Positions 1 through 7,321 of a DNA stretch of 64,000 nucleotides are shown piece after piece. The stretch covers positions 372,001 through 436,000 of the forward strand of contig NZ_LT629696.1 in NCBI RefSeq assembly GCF_900100265.1. Direction: 5' to 3'. Every line of letters starts with the position of its first letter. The stretch's first letter is position 1. The notes under the pieces were generated by a model. It was not told the origin of the DNA, made no database searches, and worked only from the letters and a program-made list of their open reading frames with translations. The position numbers were made by a program, and so were the translations under genes. This stretch comes from Leifsonia sp. 466MF (GTDB taxonomy: Bacteria; Actinomycetota; Actinomycetes; Actinomycetales; Microbacteriaceae).

Positions 1-776
1 CGGACGAAGTCCCCGCCACTGAGGGCGCGGCCGGCCACGATCACCGTGTCCGCGCCCAGCCGCGCCGCAGCGTCGGCGACCCCCGACAGGTCGGAGACGA
101 TCGGTACCTCACGCTCGGGGCCGGCGATCCGGCGCCGCATCTCGGCGTCCTTCTTCGCCCCCTTGCGCTTTCCTGTGTCGAGAGCGGCACCCACGACGTT
201 GTAGGCCGCTCCCGACTTCTGGTGGATCTGGCGGACGACGTAGTCGACGTCGTCGAAGCGCCCGACCACGAGCGCACGCGAGAGGTAGTGGTCGAAGATG
301 CGCTGGCGGATGAGCCAGTGGCGCCACAGCCAGCGCGAGAACAGGACGCCGGCGAGGCCGGCTGGCAGCGCGACGATGAAGTAGCCGCGCGCGATGTCGA
401 CCTTGGCGACGAGGAAGAGGATGGCCAGCAGGCCGAAGGTCGTCGCGGTCGCGGAGACGACGCGGCGGTATTCGGCGACGCCGAGCCCGACGACCCGCGC
501 GTCGCGCGTGTGGTAGACGGAGAGCGTGAAGAGCCAGGTCGCGGCGATCATCAGCGACAGGTAGAGGTAGTCGATGTGGAACACCGACGTCGGCGCCGCC
601 GCGTCGTCGAAGCCGAAGCGCACGAAGACCGCGCCGATCGTGGCGACCAGGATGATGGCCGTGTCGGTGGCGAGCAGACGGTAGCGGTAGAGGCGGGCCC
701 AGTTGCGCTCGGAGCTCAGTCCGCGCAGCGCGCTGGGGGCGACCGGCGCGTGGAGGCGCGGGCGGATGACAGTCAT
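1..776 (-). CDS. Polyprenyl glycosylphosphotransferase, N-terminal part (runs off the window)
   Basis: The protein starts MTVIRPRLHAPVAPSALRG and has several hydrophobic segments in the first ~150 residues. It continues into a Rossmann-like stretch (ALVVGRFDDVDYVV) typical of the CoA-binding-like domain of WcaJ/Wzx-type initiating sugar transferases. These enzymes move a sugar-1-phosphate from a nucleotide sugar to undecaprenyl phosphate at the inner face of the membrane and so start exopolysaccharide or glycan repeat-unit synthesis. About 258 codons are visible; the C-terminal catalytic domain lies beyond position 1, so the assignment rests on the membrane and Rossmann parts only. The start is the ATG at 776. 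The gene is divergent from the SRAP gene. Confidence 0.75.
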   Translation of the reverse strand, partial: MTVIRPRLHAPVAPSALRGLSSERNWARLYRYRLLATDTAIILVATIGAVFVRFGFDDAAAPTSVFHIDYLYLSLMIAATWLFTLSVYHTRDARVVGLGVAEYRRVVSATATTFGLLAILFLVAKVDIARGYFIVALPAGLAGVLFSRWLWRHWLIRQRIFDHYLSRALVVGRFDDVDYVVRQIHQKSGAAYNVVGAALDTGKRKGAKKDAEMRRRIAGPEREVPIVSDLSGVADAAARLGADTVIVAGRALSGGDFV

Positions 777-896
777 GCCAGGACCTCCACGAGACGGCCC
801 ACCGGGGAGCCGACGGCGGCTGGGGGGAAACCGTGGTCTCGAACGGCTTCACCGCCGCCGACTCCGCTCAGGGGGTGACGGTCGTGGAATCGCGCG

Positions 897-946
897 CGCC
901 GAGCGCTCCCCGTTCGGATGGGGTTGAGTGCGGGAAGCGCTCGGCG
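897..946. repeat. Inverted repeat, 11-bp arms
   Basis: CGCCGAGCGCT at 897-907 is the exact reverse complement of 936-946, with a 28-nt loop. It lies about 120 bp upstream of the minus-strand glycosyltransferase start. It could be an operator or an mRNA leader hairpin of that gene; nothing favours one over the other. Confidence 0.4.
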
Positions 947-1132
947 TGGCGAAATCGGGTACACGTTTGTCACCTGCGGGTCGGGTTGGTGCATCTTCGG
1001 GTGGTGTGGACGATCGGAGTTCGGGTACCGTTAAGTGACTGTTCCTCACCTATCCACAAAAGTGAGAATACATCGTTTTCTCAGCTTCGCGTCACCCGCT
1101 TTTGGGGGTGAAAATTCCTCAACTTCGGTCGG

Positions 1133-1146
1133 CGAACATCCTTTCG
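1133..1146. promoter_or_regulatory. Weak LexA-box-like site
   Basis: CGAACATCCTTTCG agrees with the Gram-positive LexA consensus CGAACRNRYGTTYC at 11 of 14 positions, counted by eye. It ends 35 bp upstream of the SRAP start, a plausible operator position for a gene family often linked to the SOS response. The second half-site is poor, so this is tentative. Confidence 0.25.
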
Positions 1147-1181
1147 GGTCACATGTCGGTCGTCGCGCCTAAGCTGGCGGC

Positions 1182-1901
1182 ATGTGCGGCAGGTTCGCGA
1201 TGGACGACAAGGTCAACGCCGAGATCACGGAATTCGTGGAGGCGACCGGTCGCCGGCCCGAGGAGTGGACGGCGAACTGGGAGGCCGACTACAACATCGC
1301 GCCGACCGACGACATCCCCGTCCTCATCGACTCCCCGAAGACCCGGGAGTTGCGGTTCGAGCGCGCCCACTGGTCGCTCGTGCCCTCCTGGTCCGACACC
1401 CTGAAGCTCAAGTTCCCGACCTTCAACGCCCGGGCGGAGGAGATCGCCGAGAAGTCGACATGGAAGAAGCCGGTGCAGTCGCACCGCGCGATCGTCCTGG
1501 CGCGCGGCTACTACGAGTGGCAGGGGCCGAAGGGCAGCAAGACTCCGTTCTTCATCCGCTACCCGGAAGGCCGCCTGATGGGCTTCGCCGGGCTGTACTC
1601 CTGGTGGCGCGACCACAGCAAGGCCGACGACGACCCCGACCGCTGGGTGCTGACGGCCACGATCTTGACGTCGGACGCCGTGCAGACGCTCGCCGACATC
1701 CACGACCGCAACCCCGTCATCCTCCCCGAGGAGATGTGGCAGCACTGGATCGACCCGTCGATCGTCGGCGACCAGGCGCTCGTCGACGAAGCGGTCCGTG
1801 CGGGGGTCGCCGAGGCGGAGACGCTGCACTTCGACCAGGTCGCGCCGTTCAAGACGTCCGACGACGGGCCGCAGCTCATCCAGCCGGTCGACGCGGCCTA
1901 G
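1182..1901 (+). CDS. SRAP domain protein (YedK/HMCES family)
   Basis: The protein has 239 residues and starts MCGRF, so cleaving Met1 leaves the Cys2 catalytic nucleophile. HMCES/YedK proteins use it to form a thiazolidine crosslink with abasic sites in single-stranded DNA. The other family hallmarks are present: N82 in FNARAE, E112 in YYEW and H174 in ADIHDRNP. Full length is usual for the family. It stands alone on the plus strand, with a weak LexA-like motif upstream. The start is fixed by the need for Cys at position 2. One small difference is IHDRNPVIL, where many relatives have IHDRMPVIL. Confidence 0.92.
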   Translation: MCGRFAMDDKVNAEITEFVEATGRRPEEWTANWEADYNIAPTDDIPVLIDSPKTRELRFERAHWSLVPSWSDTLKLKFPTFNARAEEIAEKSTWKKPVQSHRAIVLARGYYEWQGPKGSKTPFFIRYPEGRLMGFAGLYSWWRDHSKADDDPDRWVLTATILTSDAVQTLADIHDRNPVILPEEMWQHWIDPSIVGDQALVDEAVRAGVAEAETLHFDQVAPFKTSDDGPQLIQPVDAA

Positions 1902-1923
1902 GTCGATGGAGGAGATGCGGGCG

Positions 1924-2484
1924 ATGGGGGAACTGCGGGCGGTGGAGGCGGGCTGGCTCCCGGGCCGGCCGGACGACGGCTCCGACCAGTGCGCCCACGG
2001 CACGGTGTCGTTGACGGTCGGGGACCAGACGCTCGTGGACCCGTCCGATGGCGAGTTCACGCTGTCGGCCGCGGGGCTGTATCTGCTGCGCACCCTCGGC
2101 GATGATCACCGTGCCGGAGATGCTCTCACCGACGGGAACTTCCTCTTCCCCTGCTGTGGACACACCGTGTTCGAGAGCGCCGGCCGCTGCGTCGTCCTCG
2201 GCTGCCCCTCCGGTGTGGACGTGTCGGTGACGACGGACGGCGAGACGGTCACCCTCGCCCGCGAGGGCCGCACGGCCGCACTGACCCGTTCGCGCTGGCG
2301 TGAGGCGGTCCTCGCGTTCGTGGGGCAGGTGGAGGCGGTGTACTCCCGCTCCGTGCCCCGGGCCGCGCCTTCGGACGCCGCGGATGCCGCCGGGTGGAGG
2401 CTGTTCTGGGAGGAGTGGCACGCGCGCGTTCGCGCTGCCGCGGAGGAGGACGGCGGAGCGGGCGCTACCGGGTCAGCTCGATGA
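1924..2484 (+). CDS. Hypothetical protein with CCGH motif
   Basis: This 186-residue protein is not recognised. Of the in-frame ATGs at 1906, 1915 and 1924, only the last has a well-spaced ribosome-binding site (GGAGGAG, 9 nt upstream). There is no signal peptide or membrane segment. The middle holds LFPCCGHTVFES and VLGCPSGVDVSV; three cysteines and a histidine in about 20 residues could bind metal or be structural. The C-terminal half is helical and rich in Ala, Glu, Trp and Arg. It follows the SRAP gene by 22 bp on the same strand and may be co-transcribed. Its last 20 bases overlap the 3' end of the convergent glycosyltransferase. Confidence 0.65.
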   Translation: MGELRAVEAGWLPGRPDDGSDQCAHGTVSLTVGDQTLVDPSDGEFTLSAAGLYLLRTLGDDHRAGDALTDGNFLFPCCGHTVFESAGRCVVLGCPSGVDVSVTTDGETVTLAREGRTAALTRSRWREAVLAFVGQVEAVYSRSVPRAAPSDAADAAGWRLFWEEWHARVRAAAEEDGGAGATGSAR

Positions 2485-4036
2485 TCGCGCTCCGGTGCGT
2501 CTCGATCCGGCGTCCGGTCTCTGCGAAGCCGAGCGACTCCAGCTCGCCCAGCCCCCACGTGTCTTCGACGCCTTCGACGTCCACCTCGATCAGCCACACC
2601 CGTTCGACGCCGTCGAACCGGCCGCGCTTCGCCGCCTGGTCCACCGAGTAGGCGCGGTCCGCCCACCAGGTGTTGCGGTCGTACGGCACGTGGAGCGTCA
2701 CATCCTTGAGGCCGCGGAAGCCGTCCGGGTAGGTGCGCATCGCCAGGCGGGGGCGCTGGGACGGCTTGGCCGACTCGTCGAACACGACGGCGTCGCCCGG
2801 CCCCGCGTTCGCGGCCATCGCCGCACTGACCTCCGCCCAGTCGCTGTCGTTCTTGGCGTACGGCCCGCGCTGGAGGGCGTAGACCGGCGCGCACAGCACC
2901 GCGAACGCGATCGTGGCGCTGGCCGTCATCGCCACCGTCCGCCGCGCATCCCGCCCGAGCGTCCGGCCGAGCACGAAGATTCCCTCGGCCACCAGGAGCG
3001 CGGCCGCGGGTGCGGCGAAGGTGGAGTAGCGCCCGGTGTACATCGGGAACGCCAGGTTCACGAGCAGCATTGCGCCGGTCGGCAGGAAGAGCCAGGTCGC
3101 GCCGACGAGCCGGGTCGACACAGCGCGGGGTCCGGGCGGGAGCGGGAGCGCGGCGCCGGAGGTGCGCAGCCGCCACGCGCGCCAGGCGGGCCACAGGGCG
3201 AGCCCGATGAGCGGCCACGCGGCCACCGCCACCCATGGCATTCCGAACCAGAGGAAGAAGTACCAGGTGGATGCCTCTTCCGGCGCGCCGCTGAGGTAGG
3301 CGATCTGCCCGCGCTCGAGGTAGGCGACGACCGCCAGCGGTGCGACGGAGAGCAGGGCGGCGCCGGCGGAGACGGCCCACCTCCGTAGCGTGTCCCGCGG
3401 TGCGCGGGCGAACAGCAGGATGGCGGCGTGCGCCACGAGGAGTGTCACCGAATAGAGGAAGAGGTACGCCGCGGCCGCCGTTCCGACCGCGTACAGCAGC
3501 CACGCGAGTCGTCGGGCGCCGGGGGCGAGCCGTCGACCGCCGCCGTCGACCAGCCACACCAGCAGCAGGGTGAGCCAGGCGGCCGCCGCGGCCGTGAACG
3601 CGTACGAGCGCGCCTCTTCGCCGGCGTAGGTGAGCCGCGGGAGCACGCAGGCGACGACGCCGGCGACCACCGCGGCCCGCGCTCCGCCCCGGCGCCCGGC
3701 GAGCAGCGTCACCGCAGCGACCGCGGCGCCGACCGCGAGCGCGCTCGGCAACCGCACGGCGAACGCGCTCTCGCCGGCCAACCGGATCCAGCCGTGCATG
3801 AAGAGGTAGTAGACGCCGTGCACCGCATCCACGTGCAGCAGCATCCCGAACAGGCTCCCGAGCGGGCGCTTCGCCGAGAGCAGCGTGGCCGCCTCGTCGC
3901 CCCACAGCGACGGCACCCAGCTGAACGCGGCGCACAGGATGGTCGCGACGAGCCCTGCGGCGACCGCGATCGTCCACGGCCGGACCGCGCGCAGCGGCAG
4001 GCCGGCGCGGAGATCCGGTTCGACGAGGACGGTCAT
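2465..4036 (-). CDS. GT-C/GT39-like membrane glycosyltransferase
   Basis: The 523-residue protein has about ten or more membrane helices. The first periplasmic loop contains WGDEAATLLSAKRP. The Asp-Glu pair after TM1 is the position of the catalytic acidic residue in ArnT/PMT-type (GT39, GT83) transferases, which move sugars from polyprenyl-phosphate donors to targets outside the membrane. The C-terminal ~120 residues are soluble and include RNTWWADRAYSVDQ. Acceptor and donor cannot be read from sequence, but the nearby glycosylphosphotransferase suggests surface glycan work. The start at 4036 (MTVLVEPD) was chosen because the upstream extension is low-complexity. There is no clear Shine-Dalgarno, so it may be leaderless. 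Confidence 0.8.
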   Translation of the reverse strand: MTVLVEPDLRAGLPLRAVRPWTIAVAAGLVATILCAAFSWVPSLWGDEAATLLSAKRPLGSLFGMLLHVDAVHGVYYLFMHGWIRLAGESAFAVRLPSALAVGAAVAAVTLLAGRRGGARAAVVAGVVACVLPRLTYAGEEARSYAFTAAAAAWLTLLLVWLVDGGGRRLAPGARRLAWLLYAVGTAAAAYLFLYSVTLLVAHAAILLFARAPRDTLRRWAVSAGAALLSVAPLAVVAYLERGQIAYLSGAPEEASTWYFFLWFGMPWVAVAAWPLIGLALWPAWRAWRLRTSGAALPLPPGPRAVSTRLVGATWLFLPTGAMLLVNLAFPMYTGRYSTFAAPAAALLVAEGIFVLGRTLGRDARRTVAMTASATIAFAVLCAPVYALQRGPYAKNDSDWAEVSAAMAANAGPGDAVVFDESAKPSQRPRLAMRTYPDGFRGLKDVTLHVPYDRNTWWADRAYSVDQAAKRGRFDGVERVWLIEVDVEGVEDTWGLGELESLGFAETGRRIETHRSAIIELTR

Positions 4037-4152
4037 ATCTACAGCATCTAATCGCCGGACGAGTACCCCGCCCAGACAAGCAGACAACGCTGGGCGAACC
4101 CCGGGCGAGCACTTCGGAAACTCATAGCCTGCCCCCCGGATACGTGCAGTAC

Positions 4153-4198
4153 CGGACCCCGGGCGTTCCAGCAGCTCACGCCGGGCGCCCGGGGTCCG
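4153..4198 (-). terminator. Hairpin downstream of the lipase operon
   Basis: CGGACCCCGGGCG (4153-4165) pairs exactly with 4186-4198 across a 20-nt loop, with no T-run. It lies between the lipase operon end (4336) and the start of the next minus-strand gene (4036), where a terminator is expected. The rest of 4037-4335 shows no gene. Confidence 0.4.
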
Positions 4199-4335
4199 CC
4201 CCACACACGCCGGGAAACGTCGGACGCCTCGGGGGCGCCGCCAGCACATCCAGCGTGCTCGCGGTCGACGGTAGGCCCTCCGGGCGCGGGCGGGCAGGGG
4301 ATGACGGGGGTGGGATGCGGTGGTAATCGCTCTGC

Positions 4336-4689
4336 TCAGCGATAGCGATTGTCGACGTCGTCCCGCCGGTTCTGAAGGAAGTCTTCGCGTTCGCGGGTGT
4401 GCTGTGCCGACAACTCGTCGAGTTCTTCTTCGAAGCCGGCGATCACGCGCGCCGCTTCGCGCACGTTCTCTTCGAATCCGTCGGAGACCCGTTGGAACTC
4501 CTCACGGAACCCCGGATCGTGGACGACGCCCTGCTGGGTGGCGAGGTTGTAGAAGTCTTCCTGCATGCGGTTCATCTGCATGCGGTAGTTCGTCACGTAG
4601 TCCTCGGCCTGTTGTACCCGCTCGCGGGCCGTGCGGATCGCGTCGTCGTGTGCCTGCTCGAGCTCGCCGAGCGTCCTGTGGTCGGTCAT
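4336..4689 (-). CDS. Small helical coiled-coil protein, last gene of lipase operon
   Basis: This is a 117-residue, highly charged protein (MTDHRTLGELEQ... DVDNRYR) that looks almost entirely alpha-helical, with heptad-like stretches at roughly 5-60 and 70-115. It has no signal peptide or membrane segment. Its ATG overlaps the stop of the upstream gene (ATGA), so the two are translationally coupled. Small helical proteins of about 100 residues encoded with a toxin are typical type VII secretion partners (WXG100-like or Lap/Tla proteins), but I see no WxG motif. The role as a targeting partner of the lipase is an inference from context. A 7-bp inverted repeat (4325-4331 and 4344-4350) spans its stop codon. 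Confidence 0.7.
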   Translation of the reverse strand: MTDHRTLGELEQAHDDAIRTARERVQQAEDYVTNYRMQMNRMQEDFYNLATQQGVVHDPGFREEFQRVSDGFEENVREAARVIAGFEEELDELSAQHTREREDFLQNRRDDVDNRYR

Positions 4690-5057
4690 GCGATGCTGTT
4701 CACTCCGTGGGCGTAGTCGAGCTCGGAGGTGATCCGGCCGACACCTTCTTCGACCTTCTTGGCGACGAGTCCGGCCAGCACGGCGTTGCTGACCGTCACG
4801 CCCGCGGCGCGCCCGGTGAGCTCCACCGTGCTCGCTTCGACCCCGACCCAGCCGGCAGCCCGGATGGCCGTGTACCTCCCGTGGACCATGAGCGGCAGGA
4901 CCGCGTTCAGCAGTCGCACCGCGGCATCGTTGACGAGCGCGTCGATGCCGCCCTGGATGCCTTCCACGACGTCCTGGATGCCGCTCGCCAGCCCTTCGAT
5001 CAGGTCGCCGAGGTTCGCGCCGGCGAGATCGGCGCTGTTCCAATCCGTTTGGTGCAT
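4686..5057 (-). CDS. Small Ala/Gly-rich helical protein in lipase operon
   Basis: The 123-residue protein starts MHQTDWNSADLAGANLGDLI and has an amphipathic N-terminal region (LIEGLASGIQDVVEGIQGGI). A mostly hydrophobic centre with Gly/Ala spacing follows. There is no signal peptide or lipobox. It starts 19 bp after the lipase stop with a ribosome-binding site (GGAAAGA) and overlaps the next gene by 4 nt. I do not recognise the family. Position and size suggest a partner of the lipase (secretion chaperone or pore/targeting helper), which is inference only. Confidence 0.65.
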   Translation of the reverse strand: MHQTDWNSADLAGANLGDLIEGLASGIQDVVEGIQGGIDALVNDAAVRLLNAVLPLMVHGRYTAIRAAGWVGVEASTVELTGRAAGVTVSNAVLAGLVAKKVEEGVGRITSELDYAHGVNSIA

Positions 5058-5076
5058 CACGTCTTCCTTTCCGGGC

Positions 5077-6318
5077 TTAGTGCCCGAAGTAGCTCCGTGC
5101 CCACTGGGCGTCTTGTGCGTAGGCGTTCTCGACGGCAGACCCGATGCCGGCCGCCAGTTGGCCCAGCAGGCTGAGGTGGTCGTCCACTCGCTGGTTCGCG
5201 GTGTTGACGGCGTGCTCGTCGATGTTGTTCTGCACCTGCAGCCGGTGGGTGGCGACACAGTTCTCGATGTCGCTCTCTCGGAGGAACGGGATCATCGCCA
5301 CGGCGTCCTTCGCCTCGCGCAGACCGACCTCCATCTGAGCGGCGAGGCCGAGGTTCAGCGCTTTGATGTTGTTGAGCGGAGCCTGCATGTGGATGAACTC
5401 GGAGGCGAGGGCTGTGGCGGCGAGCGTGTCGACGAGCACCATCACTCCGGAGACCGCCATGCCGGCCACGGCCGCGACTCGAGGGTCTCGAAGTGAGTTC
5501 ATCGTCCCCGCCATGGCCAGCGCCAGGGGGTGACGGAGGTCTTCGGGTAACACCAGCAGTGCGTTCTCGCTGATCTCGACGAGGCTTCGCCCCGAGACAC
5601 CGGCGCCGAGCACGTCGCCGGTCTTGTCGTCGAAGCGGAATCCGGTGGAGATGTTGTGGTAGTCGAGGAACCCGAGCCCCTTTCTCCCCGCGACGAAGAT
5701 CGCAGCGCCCGTGCCACTCTCGAAGGAGTTGCCGACCAGGTCCCACTCATTGACGAAGTTCCGCAGGGGGTTCTCGCCCTCCGCGATCTTCTGGAGCAGC
5801 CACTTCCTGGCCTGCGGGGACAGAGCAGTCCACGGATCAGGGCCGTTGAACGCCGTGGCCGGCAGATGCAACTCGGCTGCCACATACATCGCCAGGTACC
5901 CGCCGAGCGAATGCCCGACGGTCTCGAAGGTGGCCTCGGGGTGGCCCTTGCGTATCTTCGCCTTCACCTTCTCGGCGTATTCGAGCGCCTGAGCGGCCTG
6001 CGTGCCCGCCGCGATCTGACCGCCGATGACCAGCTGTCCGTCAGCGCCGATGTCCGCGTGGTGACCCGGGTTGGTCCCGGCATACGAGATGAACACCTGC
6101 GAGTAGTCCGGCTCGTCATTCACCACCCGCACCACGGTCATCGCTTGGAACCCTGTGACCGGGTCGTTCGCGGGTGGCGGCGGAACAACCTCGAATTCGT
6201 GCCCAGGTTTCGCCGGCGGGTTGAAGCGTTCACCTGTGCCATATGGTGGGTTGGTCCACAGAGGATCCGCCTTGTATGCCGCGTCCGCGATGGCAGCCGA
6301 CTCTTCCGTCGTCGTCAT
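5077..6318 (-). CDS. Signal-less alpha/beta-hydrolase lipase, candidate secreted toxin
   Basis: The 413-residue protein has a lipase-3-like core at about 40-225. The nucleophile elbow GHSLGG gives Ser137, and the likely triad partners are Asp193 (NEWDLVG) and His221 (DYHNIS). An upstream strand has FISYAGTNP. Residues ~250-413 are helical, with a hydrophobic stretch at 283-305, and end in QWARSYFGH. There is no Sec signal or lipobox, although the neighbours are lipoproteins. Enzyme first and helical module last matches the reverse domain order of the S. aureus type VII lipase toxin TslA, whose immunity protein TilA is a lipoprotein. The start (MTTTEESAAI) overlaps the preceding lipoprotein stop by 4 nt. 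It could instead be an intracellular or housekeeping esterase. Confidence 0.75.
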   Translation of the reverse strand: MTTTEESAAIADAAYKADPLWTNPPYGTGERFNPPAKPGHEFEVVPPPPANDPVTGFQAMTVVRVVNDEPDYSQVFISYAGTNPGHHADIGADGQLVIGGQIAAGTQAAQALEYAEKVKAKIRKGHPEATFETVGHSLGGYLAMYVAAELHLPATAFNGPDPWTALSPQARKWLLQKIAEGENPLRNFVNEWDLVGNSFESGTGAAIFVAGRKGLGFLDYHNISTGFRFDDKTGDVLGAGVSGRSLVEISENALLVLPEDLRHPLALAMAGTMNSLRDPRVAAVAGMAVSGVMVLVDTLAATALASEFIHMQAPLNNIKALNLGLAAQMEVGLREAKDAVAMIPFLRESDIENCVATHRLQVQNNIDEHAVNTANQRVDDHLSLLGQLAAGIGSAVENAYAQDAQWARSYFGH

Positions 6319-6800
6319 CCCAGGATCTCCGACGAGCCGTCGCTATAGGTGATGGGGACCGGAGAGTGCGTCGCATGGGGGTCTGGAGGGGGGAGCCGTT
6401 CTCCTCCGACAACCTGTAGTCCGAGGTGCTCTCCGTATTCCTTGCCCGCAATGGTGACGGTCGCATAGGCCGACCAGTATCCAGAGCCGCTGTAGCTGCC
6501 TTCTTGGGTGTACCTGATGCGTTCCGTTTCGGGTCGGCCACTTATAAACAGGAGCGCTGCCTTCTTCTGATTCGCAAGGTTCGTCGCGGTCGAAGCCTGT
6601 TGGTTCACTGCACTTCCTCCAAATATCGAGCACGACGTCAATGCGAAGACGACTGCTACGGCCACACTCACGCTCAACAACAGGCGCGAGCGTCGACTCT
6701 TGGTACTCGTTTGCCCTGAAGCGAATGGCGGGTTGGTCCAGAGGAGATCCGCGTTGTTTGCCGCGTCCGCGATGGCAGCTGACTCTTCCGGCGTCGTCAT
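6315..6800 (-). CDS. Lipoprotein paralogue 4 with lipase-derived N-terminus
   Basis: The protein has 161 residues. Residues 1-30 (MTTPEESAAIADAA...WTNPP) match the N-terminus of the downstream lipase at about 22 positions. This runs straight into a lipoprotein signal segment (LLLSVSVAVAVVFALTSC, lipid Cys57). The mature part shares the family pattern NLANQKKAAL, RPETERIRYTQEG, SAYATVTI and YSDGSSEILG with the three upstream genes. The fused 38-residue cytoplasmic region is odd for a lipoprotein. The start is set by the ATGA overlap with the upstream stop, although a later start cannot be excluded. The likely role is membrane-anchored immunity to, or partner of, the adjacent lipase. Confidence 0.75.
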   Translation of the reverse strand: MTTPEESAAIADAANNADLLWTNPPFASGQTSTKSRRSRLLLSVSVAVAVVFALTSCSIFGGSAVNQQASTATNLANQKKAALLFISGRPETERIRYTQEGSYSGSGYWSAYATVTIAGKEYGEHLGLQVVGGERLPPPDPHATHSPVPITYSDGSSEILG

Positions 6801-7321
6801 CCCAAGACCTCCGAAGAGCCGTCGCTGTAGGTGATGGGGACCGGCGAGGGCGTCGACTCCGGGTCCGGGGGTGGCAGCGGATCCCCTCCCACCAGAGTCA
6901 GTCCCAGATGCTCTCGGTAATCTATGCCCGAGATTGTGACGGTTGCGTATGCCGACCAGGAACCCGCTCCGTTGAAGCCGCCCTCTTGGGTGTACCTGAT
7001 GCGTTCCGTTTCGGGTCGGCCACTGATGAACAGGAGCGCTGCCTTCTTCTGATTCGCAAGGTTCGTCGCGGTCGAAGCCTGCTGGTTTATTGCACTTCCT
7101 CCAAATAACGAGCACGACGTCAATGCGAAAACGACTGCTACGGCCACACTCACGCTCGTGAGTAGGCGCCGGCGTTGACCGTTTCGAGGTGGATTCTTCC
7201 GTCGGACATGAATGCTCAAGGTCGCACCTTCTCGAAAGGCGCTTGTCTTCGTAGCTGAGTCACCGGACCCCGCTCCTTTGTCGTATGTCAGCACTTCGCT
7301 CGTGCCTTCATCGGCGGTCAC
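6797..7321 (-). CDS. Lipoprotein paralogue 3 with long N-terminal extension
   Basis: The 174-residue protein has the signal segment SVSVAVAVVFALTSC and lipid Cys70, then a mature domain nearly the same as paralogue 4. Two nucleotide blocks (41 and 53 nt) are identical between the two genes, 482 bp apart, so the duplication is recent. The first ~50 residues (MTADEGTSEVLTYDKG...) are unrelated to a signal peptide. DEGTSEVL resembles the C-termini of the paralogues (DGSSEVLG), hinting at a remnant of another copy. ATGA overlaps join it to both neighbours. No in-frame start lies close to the signal segment. Confidence 0.72.
   Translation of the reverse strand: MTADEGTSEVLTYDKGAGSGDSATKTSAFREGATLSIHVRRKNPPRNGQRRRLLTSVSVAVAVVFALTSCSLFGGSAINQQASTATNLANQKKAALLFISGRPETERIRYTQEGGFNGAGSWSAYATVTISGIDYREHLGLTLVGGDPLPPPDPESTPSPVPITYSDGSSEVLG

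Larger units (their letters stand above)
777..1181. other. Divergent intergenic region
   Basis: About 400 bases lie between the minus-strand glycosylphosphotransferase and the plus-strand SRAP gene. I see no convincing coding sequence. Roughly 1020-1110 is clearly more A/T-rich than its surroundings and is where promoters for one or both genes would be expected, but I cannot assign exact -10/-35 boxes. Confidence 0.5.
6315..7321. repeat. Tandem duplication, 482-bp period
   Basis: Plus-strand 6502-6542 equals 6984-7024 (41 nt) and 6547-6599 equals 7029-7081 (53 nt); both pairs are offset by 482 bp. The stop codons (6315 and 6797) have the same offset. The lipase start at 6318 and the paralogue-4 start at 6800, with their similar first 30 codons, also share it. 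The repeat unit is therefore one lipoprotein gene plus the beginning of the next ORF. Confidence 0.85.

Noticed and set aside
833..1111. Plus-strand ORF in the gap before the SRAP gene
   Set aside because: No ribosome-binding site, no plausible protein composition, and it spans the A/T-rich promoter area.
6801..7115. Upstream in-frame extension of lipoprotein 4 back to 7115
   Set aside because: It reads lipoprotein 3 in the wrong frame. The ATG at 6800 overlapping the upstream stop and matching the lipase start is clearly better.
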